64,000 nucleotides of DNA from an uncultured Bacteroides sp. Lineage in GTDB: Bacteria; Bacteroidota; Bacteroidia; Bacteroidales; Bacteroidaceae. The position numbers and the translations under genes are program-made. The stretch's first letter is position 1. Each line of letters starts with the position of its first letter. Below are positions 34,201 through 42,694 of this stretch, in pieces. The notes under the pieces are model-generated. The model had not been told where the DNA came from. It saw only the letters and a list, made by a program, of their open reading frames with translations, and did no database searches. Location of the stretch: contig UQTJ01000004.1 of NCBI GenBank assembly GCA_900544075.1, positions 62,001 to 126,000 on the forward strand, written 5' to 3'.

Positions 34201-35433
34201 TTATTCCTCCGTAATGATGAAACCGGCCTTTTTCAAGTCATTCCAGAATCCCGGATAAGATTTGGAAACCACTTGCGGATTGTTTATTCTTATATTCTTG
34301 AGTTTCAGTGCAGCAGGGGCAAATGCCATAGCCATTCTGTGGTCCTCATACGTGTCAATTGCAGGGTTTGTTTCACCTTCACATCTTTCACCGTTCCATG
34401 ACAATACCGAACCGTTGCTTTCCGATATGGTGTAACCTAATTTTTTCATTTCGGTTATCAGAGCCGCCATACGGTCTGTTTCCTTTATCTTAAGACTCTG
34501 CAGGCCGCTGAAACGGAACGGAATTCCCATCATGCAGCAGGTCACAACAAAAGTCTGCGCCAAGTCAGGCTGATTTACGAAATCATACTCCATCTTCTCA
34601 GTATGCTTTCCGCTTTTCCTGAGCGTAACACACTTGTCGCCATATTCGGTGATTACTCCAAGCTGTTCAAACAGTTCGGCCACTTTGGAATCTCCCTGAA
34701 AACTCTTTTCAAAAAGTCCCGGAAGTTCTATACATGCCTCGTCCGAGAGAGCTGCCATTTCATACCAGTAAGACGCTGCACTCCAGTCGCTTTCCACATA
34801 ATAGTGGATTGCCTTATAAGGTTGGGCATAAATTGTTATTAGGTTATCACCTGTCCATTCAGCCTTTCCGCCAAATTCCCTCATAATCTCTATCGTCAGA
34901 TTGATATACGGGCGTGAGATTATATCACCGGTAAGCTTCAGTCTTAATCCGTTTTTAAGAACAGGACCTATCATCATAAGAGCCGAGATATACTGTGAAC
35001 TTACATTTCCCGGAAGAGAGATTTCTTCTCCTTCAAGTTTTCCCCCTTTGATTCTCAGAGGAGGGAATCCTTCGTTCTCTGTATATTCTATATCAGCCCC
35101 GATACTTCTCAAAGCATCCACCAGAATTTTTATCGGGCGTTGCCTCATTCTTTCAGTTCCCGTAATAACATGTACCCCTTCCGTAACCGAAAGATAAGCT
35201 GTTAGAAATCTCATTGCTGTTCCGGCAGCCATAATATCTATCGTTTCCGGCATATTTTCCAGAGCCCTTATCATTACACTTGTATCGTCGCAGTCGGACA
35301 GATTGTCAATGTTCTTATCCTCATTTTTCGACAATGCCCTGATAACAAGTGCCCTGTTACATATACTCTTTGACGAAGGCAACTGTATGTTTGCTGTTAT
35401 TTTTTCAGGAGATGATACCTTTATTTTATTCAT
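34201..35433 (-). CDS. aroA: 3-phosphoshikimate 1-carboxyvinyltransferase (EPSP synthase)
   Basis: Sixth step of the shikimate pathway, joining shikimate-3-phosphate and phosphoenolpyruvate. The 410-residue protein has the family N-terminal LPSSKSICNRALVIRAL, the PEP-binding segment AAGTAMRFLTAYLSV (a divergent form of the common GNAGTAMR), the LPGNVSSQYISAL loop, and near the C-terminus KIKETDRMAAL and EDHRMAMAFAPAAL. It is slightly shorter than the enterobacterial enzyme. Followed by the small membrane-anchored gene, four bases away. Confidence 0.93.
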   Translation of the reverse strand: MNKIKVSSPEKITANIQLPSSKSICNRALVIRALSKNEDKNIDNLSDCDDTSVMIRALENMPETIDIMAAGTAMRFLTAYLSVTEGVHVITGTERMRQRPIKILVDALRSIGADIEYTENEGFPPLRIKGGKLEGEEISLPGNVSSQYISALMMIGPVLKNGLRLKLTGDIISRPYINLTIEIMREFGGKAEWTGDNLITIYAQPYKAIHYYVESDWSAASYWYEMAALSDEACIELPGLFEKSFQGDSKVAELFEQLGVITEYGDKCVTLRKSGKHTEKMEYDFVNQPDLAQTFVVTCCMMGIPFRFSGLQSLKIKETDRMAALITEMKKLGYTISESNGSVLSWNGERCEGETNPAIDTYEDHRMAMAFAPAALKLKNIRINNPQVVSKSYPGFWNDLKKAGFIITEE

Positions 35434-35453
35434 GTTATACTCAATTTACATTG

Positions 35454-35461
35454 CAAAGATA
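35454..35461 (-). promoter_or_regulatory. Promoter -7 box of aroA
   Basis: TATCTTTG on the minus strand fits TAnnTTTG, 21 bases before the aroA start. A TTTG lies further upstream (35478-35481) but the spacing of 16 is short. Confidence 0.5.
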
Positions 35462-35518
35462 CATATTTATTTTTTATCAAATCGTTATATGGGAAAAATA
35501 CAATCCGGCAAATGCAAA

Positions 35519-35550
35519 TCACGACGATGCTTGCAGAAACACCGTCGTGA
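35519..35550 (-). terminator. Hairpin after the xusC-like gene
   Basis: TCACGACG (35519-35526) with CGTCGTGA (35543-35550), 16-base loop, 30 bases beyond the stop of the PepSY gene. The T run after it is weak (ATTTGCATTTG), so this is a probable but not strong terminator. Confidence 0.5.
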
Positions 35551-35579
35551 CTATATAAAAATATTTAAGCCATTTTTAT

Positions 35580-36695
35580 TTATATTATTTTCTTCTTTTT
35601 CATCCAGAGATAATAGCCTGTCAGTGGGAGAGTGGCACCTATCAGAGCTGCCAGGAAATAAAGGATTTTTGTAACAGGACCACCCCATGTTCCTACGTGT
35701 AGCGAGTAAATCAGCCATCTTAGGTTCTGTCTTACAGTATTTTCTTCGAATTTTTTGACAGATGTTATTACGCCGGTCTTTGGATTGAACTTTACTTTGT
35801 CCGATTTATATTTGTATCCAAATTTGTTCAGCGAAACAGTAGCCTCGTTTTTGCTCAGTTTGATATAGTTATAATCAGTATAGATATCCTGTATCTCCTT
35901 CAGGACAACATCGTATGCTATTGTATTATCCTGTTTGCGCTCCGTGTTACTACTTTCTTTTTTGTCGGTATGTCCGTGAGAGTGTCCGGATTGTTGATTG
36001 GAAGTCTGCGGCTCGGCCCCCAATAAGGTATAAGCCGCTTCTCTGTACCATCCGAACGACCAAGTAGGTCCTGTCAGGGCCATAAGCAGGAGGAATATTG
36101 TGGCATAGAAACCGAGTGCCACGTGCGAATCGTACATCAGTCGTCTGACACCTTTCCCACATGCCACTGTCAGCCTGTTCTTCAGAGCCTTGCGTGTACG
36201 TGGAATCCAAATCACCAACCCGCTTATGAGGATTACTGTCATCGCTATGGTAGAAACACCCACTATCAGTTTTCCTACAGACATGCTTCCTTTGCTTTTA
36301 GGAATATCGAGAAACCATCTGTGCAGTTTCCTCATTGTCTGGAAGAAAGGATATGACTTCGACCATCCTATGCTTTCGCCGGTATAAGGATTTACGAAAA
36401 GAACCTTCTTTCCGCCATTGCTGAAGCTAATCTGATATGTGGCATCTGCGGCTTTCGGGATGCTGACAGACGAAATTTCCATTCCGTCGTGTCTGTCCTG
36501 TACGATATTTATAACCTCCGAAGGACTCAACCTTTCTTTTCCCTGAGGAATTTCCGCCTGATAAAGATGCTTGTTCAGGGCACGTGTGATATCCTGTTCG
36601 AATACCAGTGTGGCACCGGTGAAACATATCACAGTGATTATCAGCCCCAATGGGATAGAAAGCCAGAGATGTATCTTATGTAATGTTTTCTTCAT
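35580..36695 (-). CDS. xusC: PepSY-domain membrane protein, XusC-like
   Basis: A 371-residue inner-membrane protein with four transmembrane helices (about 9-31, 145-170, 190-215, 340-362) and PepSY domains in the periplasmic loops (RLSPSEVINIVQDRHDG and YDVVLKEIQDIYTDYNYI). The conserved HKIHLWLSIPLGL, KLHRWFLD and DSHVALGFYATIF His residues suggest haem binding, as in PepSY ferric-reductase proteins. A His-rich stretch SGHSHGHTDKK lies in the large loop. It is last in an operon after a DUF4374 lipoprotein and a TonB receptor, the same order as xusABC of B. thetaiotaomicron, a system that takes iron from foreign siderophores. Iron release at the inner membrane is the likely role. Confidence 0.8.
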   Translation of the reverse strand: MKKTLHKIHLWLSIPLGLIITVICFTGATLVFEQDITRALNKHLYQAEIPQGKERLSPSEVINIVQDRHDGMEISSVSIPKAADATYQISFSNGGKKVLFVNPYTGESIGWSKSYPFFQTMRKLHRWFLDIPKSKGSMSVGKLIVGVSTIAMTVILISGLVIWIPRTRKALKNRLTVACGKGVRRLMYDSHVALGFYATIFLLLMALTGPTWSFGWYREAAYTLLGAEPQTSNQQSGHSHGHTDKKESSNTERKQDNTIAYDVVLKEIQDIYTDYNYIKLSKNEATVSLNKFGYKYKSDKVKFNPKTGVITSVKKFEENTVRQNLRWLIYSLHVGTWGGPVTKILYFLAALIGATLPLTGYYLWMKKKKII

Positions 36696-36756
36696 TCTTA
36701 TTTTTTTGTAATAAAATATTATAGGAGATGGAATCTCTCCTATAATGCTATCAATG

Positions 36757-38184
36757 TTATTCTGTTACATTAAGTCTTCCTACACCTGAAAGCTGAGTCG
36801 CCTCTACGGTAAGTCCTTTTGTCGCAACTCCTGTAGTAGGGTCTATCTTATAGATGGCAGGATATCCGGAAGTGGTAGTAACTGCTACATAAGCTTTTCC
36901 ATTTTCTATGTATGGAGTGTTTCCGAATCCGCTTACGTCCGAAGGCATGCCTGTTACGTATGTAAACTTCTTGTCTTCAGCCTTGAAAATAGCAAGCTGG
37001 TTTGCTGTATAACCTGTTTCTGAGAATGGACGGTCGTACATGAGCAAAAGGAAATAGTCGTCAGCTATAGGCCAGCAGCGCATGAATGATTTTCCGTCTG
37101 TTTTCTCTTCTATATTGCAGTAATAATCGTCAAAAGCTTCTGTTCCGGCAGGAATTCTCACAACTCCGGCAGGCAGTGTAGTCTGCTGGCGGCTGTCTTT
37201 CATCGTTTTGGCATAACTTGGTGAGAATACGTAAATATCACCGTTGCCTGCACTCCATACCATCTGATAGTACTGCGATTTCATTCTTCCGGCTGCATAG
37301 CTTATCTTGTCTGTCGTTATGATTTTCTTTTCTGTGAGAGTCTCGTCACTGAATATTGCTATGTGACATTCATTCGGGTATTGGGTCCATTGCAGTTCAT
37401 CTTTCTTGTATGAGCTGCTACCGCTACCGCCTTCTTCTGTCTTTATCAAATCCTCATTGCCTGGCAAAACCCATTTCCCATTCTCAAATTTTGTTCCATA
37501 CTGGCTCAGTCCCATAGGAATGGCTGCAGAAAATATTTTGCCGTTATTTTCAAGAAGACCTGCTAATGTGACATACTCTCCGTTGCCAAGGAAGTTTTCT
37601 GACAGATATTTTTCGTTTTGAGTATCGTTAGTTGTATAAATTTCTCCTGCGGCATCCAAATAAGAAATGAGGAATGATTTCGGTGTATAACCGTTTTCAT
37701 CGTTCCATTCTGTAGGTCCGTCGCCGGTAGAAGTAGTCATGATATACTTTCCGTATGTGCCAAAAGTAGTAAAACGTCTTATGGCAAATTCTCCGTTTCT
37801 CTTTTTAATATTATTGTTTGCGTCAAGGATGAATGATGTTGTGACCCCCGCATTACCTTGGTTGTATGCCAGCCCGTAAAGATACTGGTTGTTATAGTAT
37901 ATCCACTGTGTGGCTCCGTCGTTCACAAGACCGTTGTTTTTCGTTGATACAGTCCCTTCATCAAGCGATGGGGCTGTAAGTAGTACATTAGTAGTATTTC
38001 CTGATGCTGTAACGGATGCAGCAATTACGTATCCTCCTTTTGAGTCAGCATCGTTATTATTGTTATTGTTGTTGTCAACTGTCTCCTCGCTGCATGAAAC
38101 TGCGGATACTGCTATGCCAAATAATATGGCCATGTTTCTGATAAGATTTTTTTTACTCATTTTTTTACTCATTTTTTTACTCAT
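36757..38184 (-). CDS. xusB: DUF4374 surface lipoprotein, XusB-like
   Basis: A 475-residue lipoprotein with lipobox VSAVSC, a poly-Asn/Asp linker (DNNNNNNNDAD) and a DUF4374 domain, which folds as a beta-propeller in relatives. XusB of B. thetaiotaomicron belongs to this family and binds ferric siderophores at the cell surface; I infer the same here from family and gene order. The start is odd: the 12-base unit ATGAGTAAAAAA is present three times in tandem, giving three in-frame ATG codons at 38184, 38172 and 38160 and the N-terminus MSKKMSKKMSKK. All three keep the signal peptide. It begins 16 bases after the receptor stop. Confidence 0.82.
   Translation of the reverse strand: MSKKMSKKMSKKNLIRNMAILFGIAVSAVSCSEETVDNNNNNNNDADSKGGYVIAASVTASGNTTNVLLTAPSLDEGTVSTKNNGLVNDGATQWIYYNNQYLYGLAYNQGNAGVTTSFILDANNNIKKRNGEFAIRRFTTFGTYGKYIMTTSTGDGPTEWNDENGYTPKSFLISYLDAAGEIYTTNDTQNEKYLSENFLGNGEYVTLAGLLENNGKIFSAAIPMGLSQYGTKFENGKWVLPGNEDLIKTEEGGSGSSSYKKDELQWTQYPNECHIAIFSDETLTEKKIITTDKISYAAGRMKSQYYQMVWSAGNGDIYVFSPSYAKTMKDSRQQTTLPAGVVRIPAGTEAFDDYYCNIEEKTDGKSFMRCWPIADDYFLLLMYDRPFSETGYTANQLAIFKAEDKKFTYVTGMPSDVSGFGNTPYIENGKAYVAVTTTSGYPAIYKIDPTTGVATKGLTVEATQLSGVGRLNVTE
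38149..38184 (-). repeat. Triplicated 12-base start-codon repeat
   Basis: Three tandem copies of ATGAGTAAAAAA on the minus strand, each with an ATG in the same frame, at the start of the DUF4374 gene. It looks like slippage at an A-rich tract. Because the unit is 12 bases, copy changes keep the frame. Confidence 0.9.
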
Positions 38185-38200
38185 TTTAGATTGTATTCTT

Positions 38201-40585
38201 TTATTTTCCCAAATATACTCTTACTTTTCCGTAGAATGCTCTTCCTGCTTTCTGTAAACTAAAATTGTCGTACAGTTTTTCGTCTGTCAGATTACGGCAT
38301 TCAAAGGAAATGTTATATCTTCCTTTCTTCATGCTGTACGAAAGACTGATGTTGTGCGAAAACTGGTTTGGAACAATGTAGTCGCTGCTTGAGCCTATCA
38401 CCTGCGAATAGTATGAAAAGCTGTGCAGATACTGGTTGTCGTATGTAAAGGTCAGCGTGTTGCCTTTCTCAAACAGGTTGTGCCAATAGAGGTTTATATC
38501 CGAATCGGCAAACATGTAAGGTATGTTGGGCATGCGTTCCTTATAAGCTAAATTGGGCTGATTGGTTCCTATTGCCATTTCCTGATTGTCTCTCACATCC
38601 ATCCTTGTGAAATTTCCGCCTATGCTCAGCCAGTTGCTGAAACCGTATCTTACAGAAGCGTTTATTCCTTTGGTAAGGACTTTTCCGTAGTTGATATACG
38701 TAGCAGCCATCTTACCACCGCTAAGGTCTGCGATATTTCTCTGTATATAGTCTTTGGTATCGCGATATATAAGTCCTCCTTCCAGATAAACACTATGTTT
38801 GCCAAAAGCCTTGTTATAGCTGATATTCAGATTTATGTTGTCACTGTTTTCCGGACGGATACTTATATCACCCATTTCTAAGTCTTCATCACCGAACATT
38901 TCCTCTATGGTAGGCAGACGATAGGCTTTTTCGTATGACAGTTTAACCTGCAATGCCGGCATTACGAAGAATGTACCTGCCGCTCCATAGCCGGTTGAAC
39001 TGACTTTTCTTTCTGTGCGTACAAAATCTGAATTGTTTGCGTCCGTAGCCTGCGGACCTGATACGTACTGTAGATATTGTTTTGCAAAAGCTGAAAAGTT
39101 CCATCTTTCTGACATCGTAAGTCTGTATGACAGTCCGCTGATGTTTTTCCTTGTACGTTTGTCTATAGGGTCGGTTTGCTCTTCTTTCGTTAGTAGAGAA
39201 GTGTTTTCGCGTCTGAAGGCATTGAACACATTATTAAATGTAATGAAATGTGCCTTGCCTATTCTGTAGTTCAGTGTTACTGTATTGTTCCAGTTATCAT
39301 TATCTGCACGCGAATATTGATACGACTGTTCTCCACGGGTATTCATCAGTTTTTTGTCGCCTAGCCAGTTGTATTCGTATGCTGCTGTATCTACATTATA
39401 AGTAGTATTCCTGTTGTAGTTGCCTGTTATCATCAGTTCAAGTCCTTTAATAATAAGGTCTCTTTTCCTGTATTCCACTGAAGGCATAAGCGAATGTCCT
39501 TTTCTGTGCTTTTCGCCATAGACGATATTCTGACGTACACCTGTCTGTATGTCCTGATACATATTTGAATATGTAAATCCGAACATTAGTCGGTCTGCCC
39601 ATTTCTTATCAACTACACCAATTTTCCCGATTACAGCTTCATTGTGGTAGGTGTCATTGAATCTTTTTACTCTGCCTGTTCCTGCGTTGATGTTTCCGGT
39701 TTCAAAGTCTTTTATAGGTCCGTCTATATAATAATTGTTGTCCGAATAATTCTGAAAAGCATTTATCTCGTAGGTAAATCCGTTTTTCAAAGTCTGTCCG
39801 AAATGAATGTTTGATTTATGAGTATTGAAAGAACCGTATGAATACGAAGCATCAAGGAACCAGTTCTGTCTCTTTTTGTTCGTGACAATGTTGATAACTC
39901 CTCCTATGGCGTCCGAGCCGAAGCCTACTGGAACTACACCTTTATATACTTCTATTCTCTCTGCAAAGTTTACCGGGATGTTATTCAGGCCGAACGAACT
40001 TCCAACGCCTTCCTGCGGAACGCCGTCAATGAAAACCTTCACGTGCTTTCCACTGAAACCGTCAAGCATTAACTGCATGTCCGAACCTACACCTCCTGAT
40101 TCTCTGAGTTTCATTCCAGGAGCTTTGGCTAGAGCATCACTCAGGCTTTTGGTACTGTTCTTCATCTCCTTTGTGTCAACAGCCACAGCATTGAATGCCG
40201 AGCGTTTCAGACGGCTGACACCATTGGAAACCACCACCACCTCGTCAAGCTCTGTCACCGACGGTTTAAGTGTAATTTTGTGTTTGCTGTTGTGGCTGCC
40301 TATTGTGATACTCTTTTCGTACGTCTCAAACCCGATGGCCGAAACCACAAGTGTGTAATTTCCTGCCGGAGCATTGAGTCTGTATTCACCCTTTTCATCA
40401 GTCGTGCATCCGAAGTTTGTATCCTTCAGATATACAGTCGCAAAATCCACAGGACTCTTGTCTGTCGATTTCACACTACCCGAAAGGATTACTTTCTGTA
40501 TCTCTGCTTTTGATGTAATGCAAAATGCCATTGCGGCAAAAAGAAATAAAACTTTAGAATACTGACTCCACAGTGTTTTGCTCAT
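38201..40585 (-). CDS. xusA: TonB-dependent receptor, XusA-like
   Basis: A 794-residue outer-membrane receptor. After a signal peptide (to about residue 27) come a carboxypeptidase-regulatory-like domain (about 30-110, LSGSVKSTDKSPVDFATVYLKD), a TonB-box-like ELDEVVVVSNG, the plug (about 115-225, MKLRESGGVGSDMQLMLDG and GSDAIGGVINIVT) and a 22-strand barrel ending in an aromatic-containing GKVRVYLGK. First gene of the receptor, lipoprotein and reductase operon. Size and order match siderophore or haem receptors rather than SusC, which is longer. The leader holds two copies of AAGGTATTAG, the nearer one three bases from the ATG. Confidence 0.85.
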   Translation of the reverse strand: MSKTLWSQYSKVLFLFAAMAFCITSKAEIQKVILSGSVKSTDKSPVDFATVYLKDTNFGCTTDEKGEYRLNAPAGNYTLVVSAIGFETYEKSITIGSHNSKHKITLKPSVTELDEVVVVSNGVSRLKRSAFNAVAVDTKEMKNSTKSLSDALAKAPGMKLRESGGVGSDMQLMLDGFSGKHVKVFIDGVPQEGVGSSFGLNNIPVNFAERIEVYKGVVPVGFGSDAIGGVINIVTNKKRQNWFLDASYSYGSFNTHKSNIHFGQTLKNGFTYEINAFQNYSDNNYYIDGPIKDFETGNINAGTGRVKRFNDTYHNEAVIGKIGVVDKKWADRLMFGFTYSNMYQDIQTGVRQNIVYGEKHRKGHSLMPSVEYRKRDLIIKGLELMITGNYNRNTTYNVDTAAYEYNWLGDKKLMNTRGEQSYQYSRADNDNWNNTVTLNYRIGKAHFITFNNVFNAFRRENTSLLTKEEQTDPIDKRTRKNISGLSYRLTMSERWNFSAFAKQYLQYVSGPQATDANNSDFVRTERKVSSTGYGAAGTFFVMPALQVKLSYEKAYRLPTIEEMFGDEDLEMGDISIRPENSDNINLNISYNKAFGKHSVYLEGGLIYRDTKDYIQRNIADLSGGKMAATYINYGKVLTKGINASVRYGFSNWLSIGGNFTRMDVRDNQEMAIGTNQPNLAYKERMPNIPYMFADSDINLYWHNLFEKGNTLTFTYDNQYLHSFSYYSQVIGSSSDYIVPNQFSHNISLSYSMKKGRYNISFECRNLTDEKLYDNFSLQKAGRAFYGKVRVYLGK

Positions 40586-40588
40586 AAA

Positions 40589-40622
40589 CTAATACCTTAT
40601 AAAATATGTTTTCTAATACCTT
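40589..40622 (-). repeat. Two AAGGTATTAG motifs in the xusA leader
   Basis: Exact copies on the minus strand at 40589-40598 and 40613-40622, 24 bases apart, between the promoter and the start codon. The copy next to the ATG overlaps the place where a ribosome would bind. The same 10-mer forms the array in the candidate RNA at 2793-3130. Confidence 0.8.
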
Positions 40623-40634
40623 TAATTCCGGATG

Positions 40635-40665
40635 CAAAATTACTGCCATCCCCATTTTCCTGCAA
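40635..40665 (-). promoter_or_regulatory. Promoter of the xus-like operon
   Basis: Minus-strand TTG (40663-40665), 20 bases, then TAATTTTG (40635-40642). The -33 region AGCGATTGCAGGAAAAT is almost the same as that of the candidate ncRNA. Confidence 0.7.
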
Positions 40666-40670
40666 TCGCT

Positions 40671-40726
40671 ATTTTTAGGTATTTTTTTTCTGAATTTTTC
40701 CTCTCCGCTAATCATTTTTAGGTATT
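40671..40726. repeat. Two exact 13-base direct repeats upstream of the xus-like promoter
   Basis: ATTTTTAGGTATT at 40671-40683 and 40714-40726, 43 bases apart start to start, directly upstream of the -33 element and in the gap shared with the divergent CNNM gene. They are candidate operator sites, for example for an iron-responsive regulator. Confidence 0.6.
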
Positions 40727-40805
40727 GCCCGAAAATGCGTGTATTCATATTGTTAAAACTTTCTAATAGAATGTTATTAATTCGTCTTTAGAGTGAACAA
40801 TCTAT

Positions 40806-40813
40806 TATTTTTG
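40806..40813 (+). promoter_or_regulatory. Promoter -7 box of the CNNM gene
   Basis: TATTTTTG fits TAnnTTTG, 25 bases before the ATG at 40838. Its place rules against the upstream GTG at 40793 as the start. Confidence 0.5.
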
Positions 40814-40837
40814 CTGCTGAAAACATTTAATATATTT

Positions 40838-42115
40838 ATGAACGAAGTCTTTATTATCATCGGGTTGATATTGCTCAACGGTGTTTTTGCGATGTCCGAG
40901 GTAGCACTCATATCAGCCCGTAAATCACGTCTTTCCGCAGACGCTAAAAACGGAAACAAATCAGCTAAAACAGCTTTAAAACTTGCAAACGAACCGGACA
41001 GATTTCTTTCTACAGTACAGATAGGTATTACACTCATCGGAATCCTTACCGGTATTTATTCAGGAAACCAGATAGCTGTGGATCTGACAGAAGCTATGAA
41101 AACCTGGGGAGTATCTTCTTCTTATGCCTTCGGACTGGCGCAAGGTATTATAGTCGTAGTCGTGACATATCTCACAATTATTTTTGGTGAGCTCGTTCCT
41201 AAACGTATAGGTATGAGTATGGCGGAAAAAGCCGCAAAGGTTATGGCCAGGCCGATGAATGTCCTTTCTGTTATTGCTCTTCCGTTTGTGTGGTTATTGG
41301 CCAAAAGTACTGAAGTAATGTTTAACCTGCTCGGTATCAAGGAAGAAGACAATAAGGTGACTGAAGAAGAAATCAAGTCTATTATTAAGGAAGGTGCCGA
41401 AGACGGAGAAGTCCAGCCGGTAGAGCAGGATATCATGCAGCGCGTTTTCTTGTTGGGTGACTTGAAGGTTGGTTCTATAATGACTCACAAATCGGATATA
41501 GTATGGCTTGACACTGATATGACAGTGGAAGATGTCAAGAGTATAGTGAGCGACAATCTTTATGAATTTTATCCTATAGCCGATGGCGATTTGGACCATG
41601 TAAAAGGAGTGATACACCTTAAGGACCTGGTACTGCACTTGCATGAAGACGATTTCAACTTAGTATCATTGACACAGGATGCAGTGTTCTTCCACGAGAA
41701 TATGAATGTATATAAGGTGCTCGAGCAGATGAAGATGAAGAAAATCAGCCGTGCCCTTGTGTGCGATGAATTTGGTGCATGTACAGGTATAATCACCCTT
41801 AAAGACATCCTTGAAGGGCTTGTGGGAACAGTGGACGATGCCGACGATGAGCCGGATATCATCAAGCGAGTAAATAATGACGGCTGGTTGGTGGACGGTC
41901 AGTGCCCAATGTACGACTTCCTTAATTACTTCAACCGCCCTGAACTGTTCGAGAAATCGGACTTCCATACCCTCGGAGGACTTATCCTCCAGCATCTGCA
42001 GCATGTTCCGCAGAGCGGCGAAACCATGCAGTGGAACGGATTCAACTTTGAAGTCGTGGATATGGACGGTGCAAGAATAGACAAGGTGCTCGTTACTCAG
42101 GTGAAGCAGGATTAA
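40838..42115 (+). CDS. CNNM/CorC-type transporter with CBS domains
   Basis: A 425-residue membrane protein: DUF21 (CNNM) transmembrane domain about 1-190 with LLNGVFAMSEVALISARKSRL and FGELVPKRIGM, a CBS pair about 205-325 (KVGSIMTHKSDIVWL, ALVCDEFGACTGIITLKDILEGLVG) and a C-terminal CorC_HlyC domain (about 340-425, DGWLVDGQCPMYDFLNYF). Such proteins export Mg2+ or other divalent cations; the older label is hemolysin C. The start is placed at 40838 because of the promoter box and because MNEVFIII starts the first membrane helix. Confidence 0.88.
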   Translation: MNEVFIIIGLILLNGVFAMSEVALISARKSRLSADAKNGNKSAKTALKLANEPDRFLSTVQIGITLIGILTGIYSGNQIAVDLTEAMKTWGVSSSYAFGLAQGIIVVVVTYLTIIFGELVPKRIGMSMAEKAAKVMARPMNVLSVIALPFVWLLAKSTEVMFNLLGIKEEDNKVTEEEIKSIIKEGAEDGEVQPVEQDIMQRVFLLGDLKVGSIMTHKSDIVWLDTDMTVEDVKSIVSDNLYEFYPIADGDLDHVKGVIHLKDLVLHLHEDDFNLVSLTQDAVFFHENMNVYKVLEQMKMKKISRALVCDEFGACTGIITLKDILEGLVGTVDDADDEPDIIKRVNNDGWLVDGQCPMYDFLNYFNRPELFEKSDFHTLGGLILQHLQHVPQSGETMQWNGFNFEVVDMDGARIDKVLVTQVKQD

Positions 42116-42121
42116 TTTTTT

Positions 42122-42152
42122 GATGAGGGTATGCATTTTGCATGCCCTCATC
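42122..42152. repeat. 14-bp hairpin after the CNNM gene
   Basis: GATGAGGGTATGCA (42122-42135) pairs with TGCATGCCCTCATC (42139-42152) with one G-T pair and a three-base loop, between convergent genes. No T run follows on the plus strand; on the minus strand the stem is followed by A-rich sequence. It may serve as a 3' stem for both. Confidence 0.6.
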
Positions 42153-42177
42153 GTTCAGGTCAAAGTGAAGTGTTGAA

Positions 42178-42585
42178 TTAAACAGTGACCGACATTAAAT
42201 CTTTTGCCAAATTATGCAAACCGTTTGCAATCTTCTTTGCCTGCTGTTGGCGTGGTTTGCTACGCCCAGCGGCATAATGAGCCAACTGCTTCTGGTTAAT
42301 GCCTGTAATAGTCTGCAATGCCGAAAAAGAGAATATACCCTGATAGTAAAGCAATAGACTTTGAACATCAAACTTATAAATAATTTCATATTCACCATCA
42401 AAGACTGAAGGATACTTATCACCATCTTTTTTAGCACAATCCACATAAAAACGAATGCTATCCACAACTTCTTTCTTAAACTTATCAAAATTACCGGTAC
42501 AAGCAACAACCCAACCTGGTAATAAATCGCAAGCTGCACAATAACCATTGTCTGTTTTAGCAGTTTCAACAAATACTTTTTCCAT
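42178..42585 (-). CDS. hicB: HicB-type antitoxin
   Basis: Antitoxin partner of HicA. About 135 residues from the ATG at 42585: an N-terminal HicB RNase-H-like domain (YCAACDLLPGWVVACTGNFDKFKKEVVDSIRFYVD) and a C-terminal helix-turn-helix (TITGINQKQLAHYAAGRSKPRQQQAKKI), which would bind the operon promoter. An earlier ATG at 42627 adds 14 residues but lies inside a perfect hairpin, so the later start is preferred. It follows hicA on the same strand with a gap of about 92 bases containing two hairpins. Confidence 0.85.
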   Translation of the reverse strand: MEKVFVETAKTDNGYCAACDLLPGWVVACTGNFDKFKKEVVDSIRFYVDCAKKDGDKYPSVFDGEYEIIYKFDVQSLLLYYQGIFSFSALQTITGINQKQLAHYAAGRSKPRQQQAKKIANGLHNLAKDLMSVTV

Positions 42586-42617
42586 ATATAATTTATTATA
42601 AGGATTATCTTTAAATA

Positions 42618-42694
42618 AAGCGGTCATAAAGACCGCTTATGCTGAATCAAAATTAGGCCTGAGCATAAAGCCCAGGGTTAAAACTTTAACCCTG
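42618..42694 (-). promoter_or_regulatory. Hairpins between hicA and hicB
   Basis: Two perfect stems: AAGCGGTC/GACCGCTT at 42618-42625 and 42631-42638 (five-base loop), and CAGGGTTAAA/TTTAACCCTG at 42673-42682 and 42685-42694, which spans the hicA stop codon. They could limit read-through from toxin to antitoxin, or mark a separate antitoxin transcript. Effect not shown by sequence alone. Confidence 0.55.

Noticed and set aside
42122..42152. Standard intrinsic terminator after the CNNM gene
   Set aside because: The stem is strong but no T run follows on either strand, so I list it as a hairpin only.
42586..42627. Earlier start for hicB
   Set aside because: The ATG lies in the loop of a perfect hairpin and the added residues are not part of the HicB domain.
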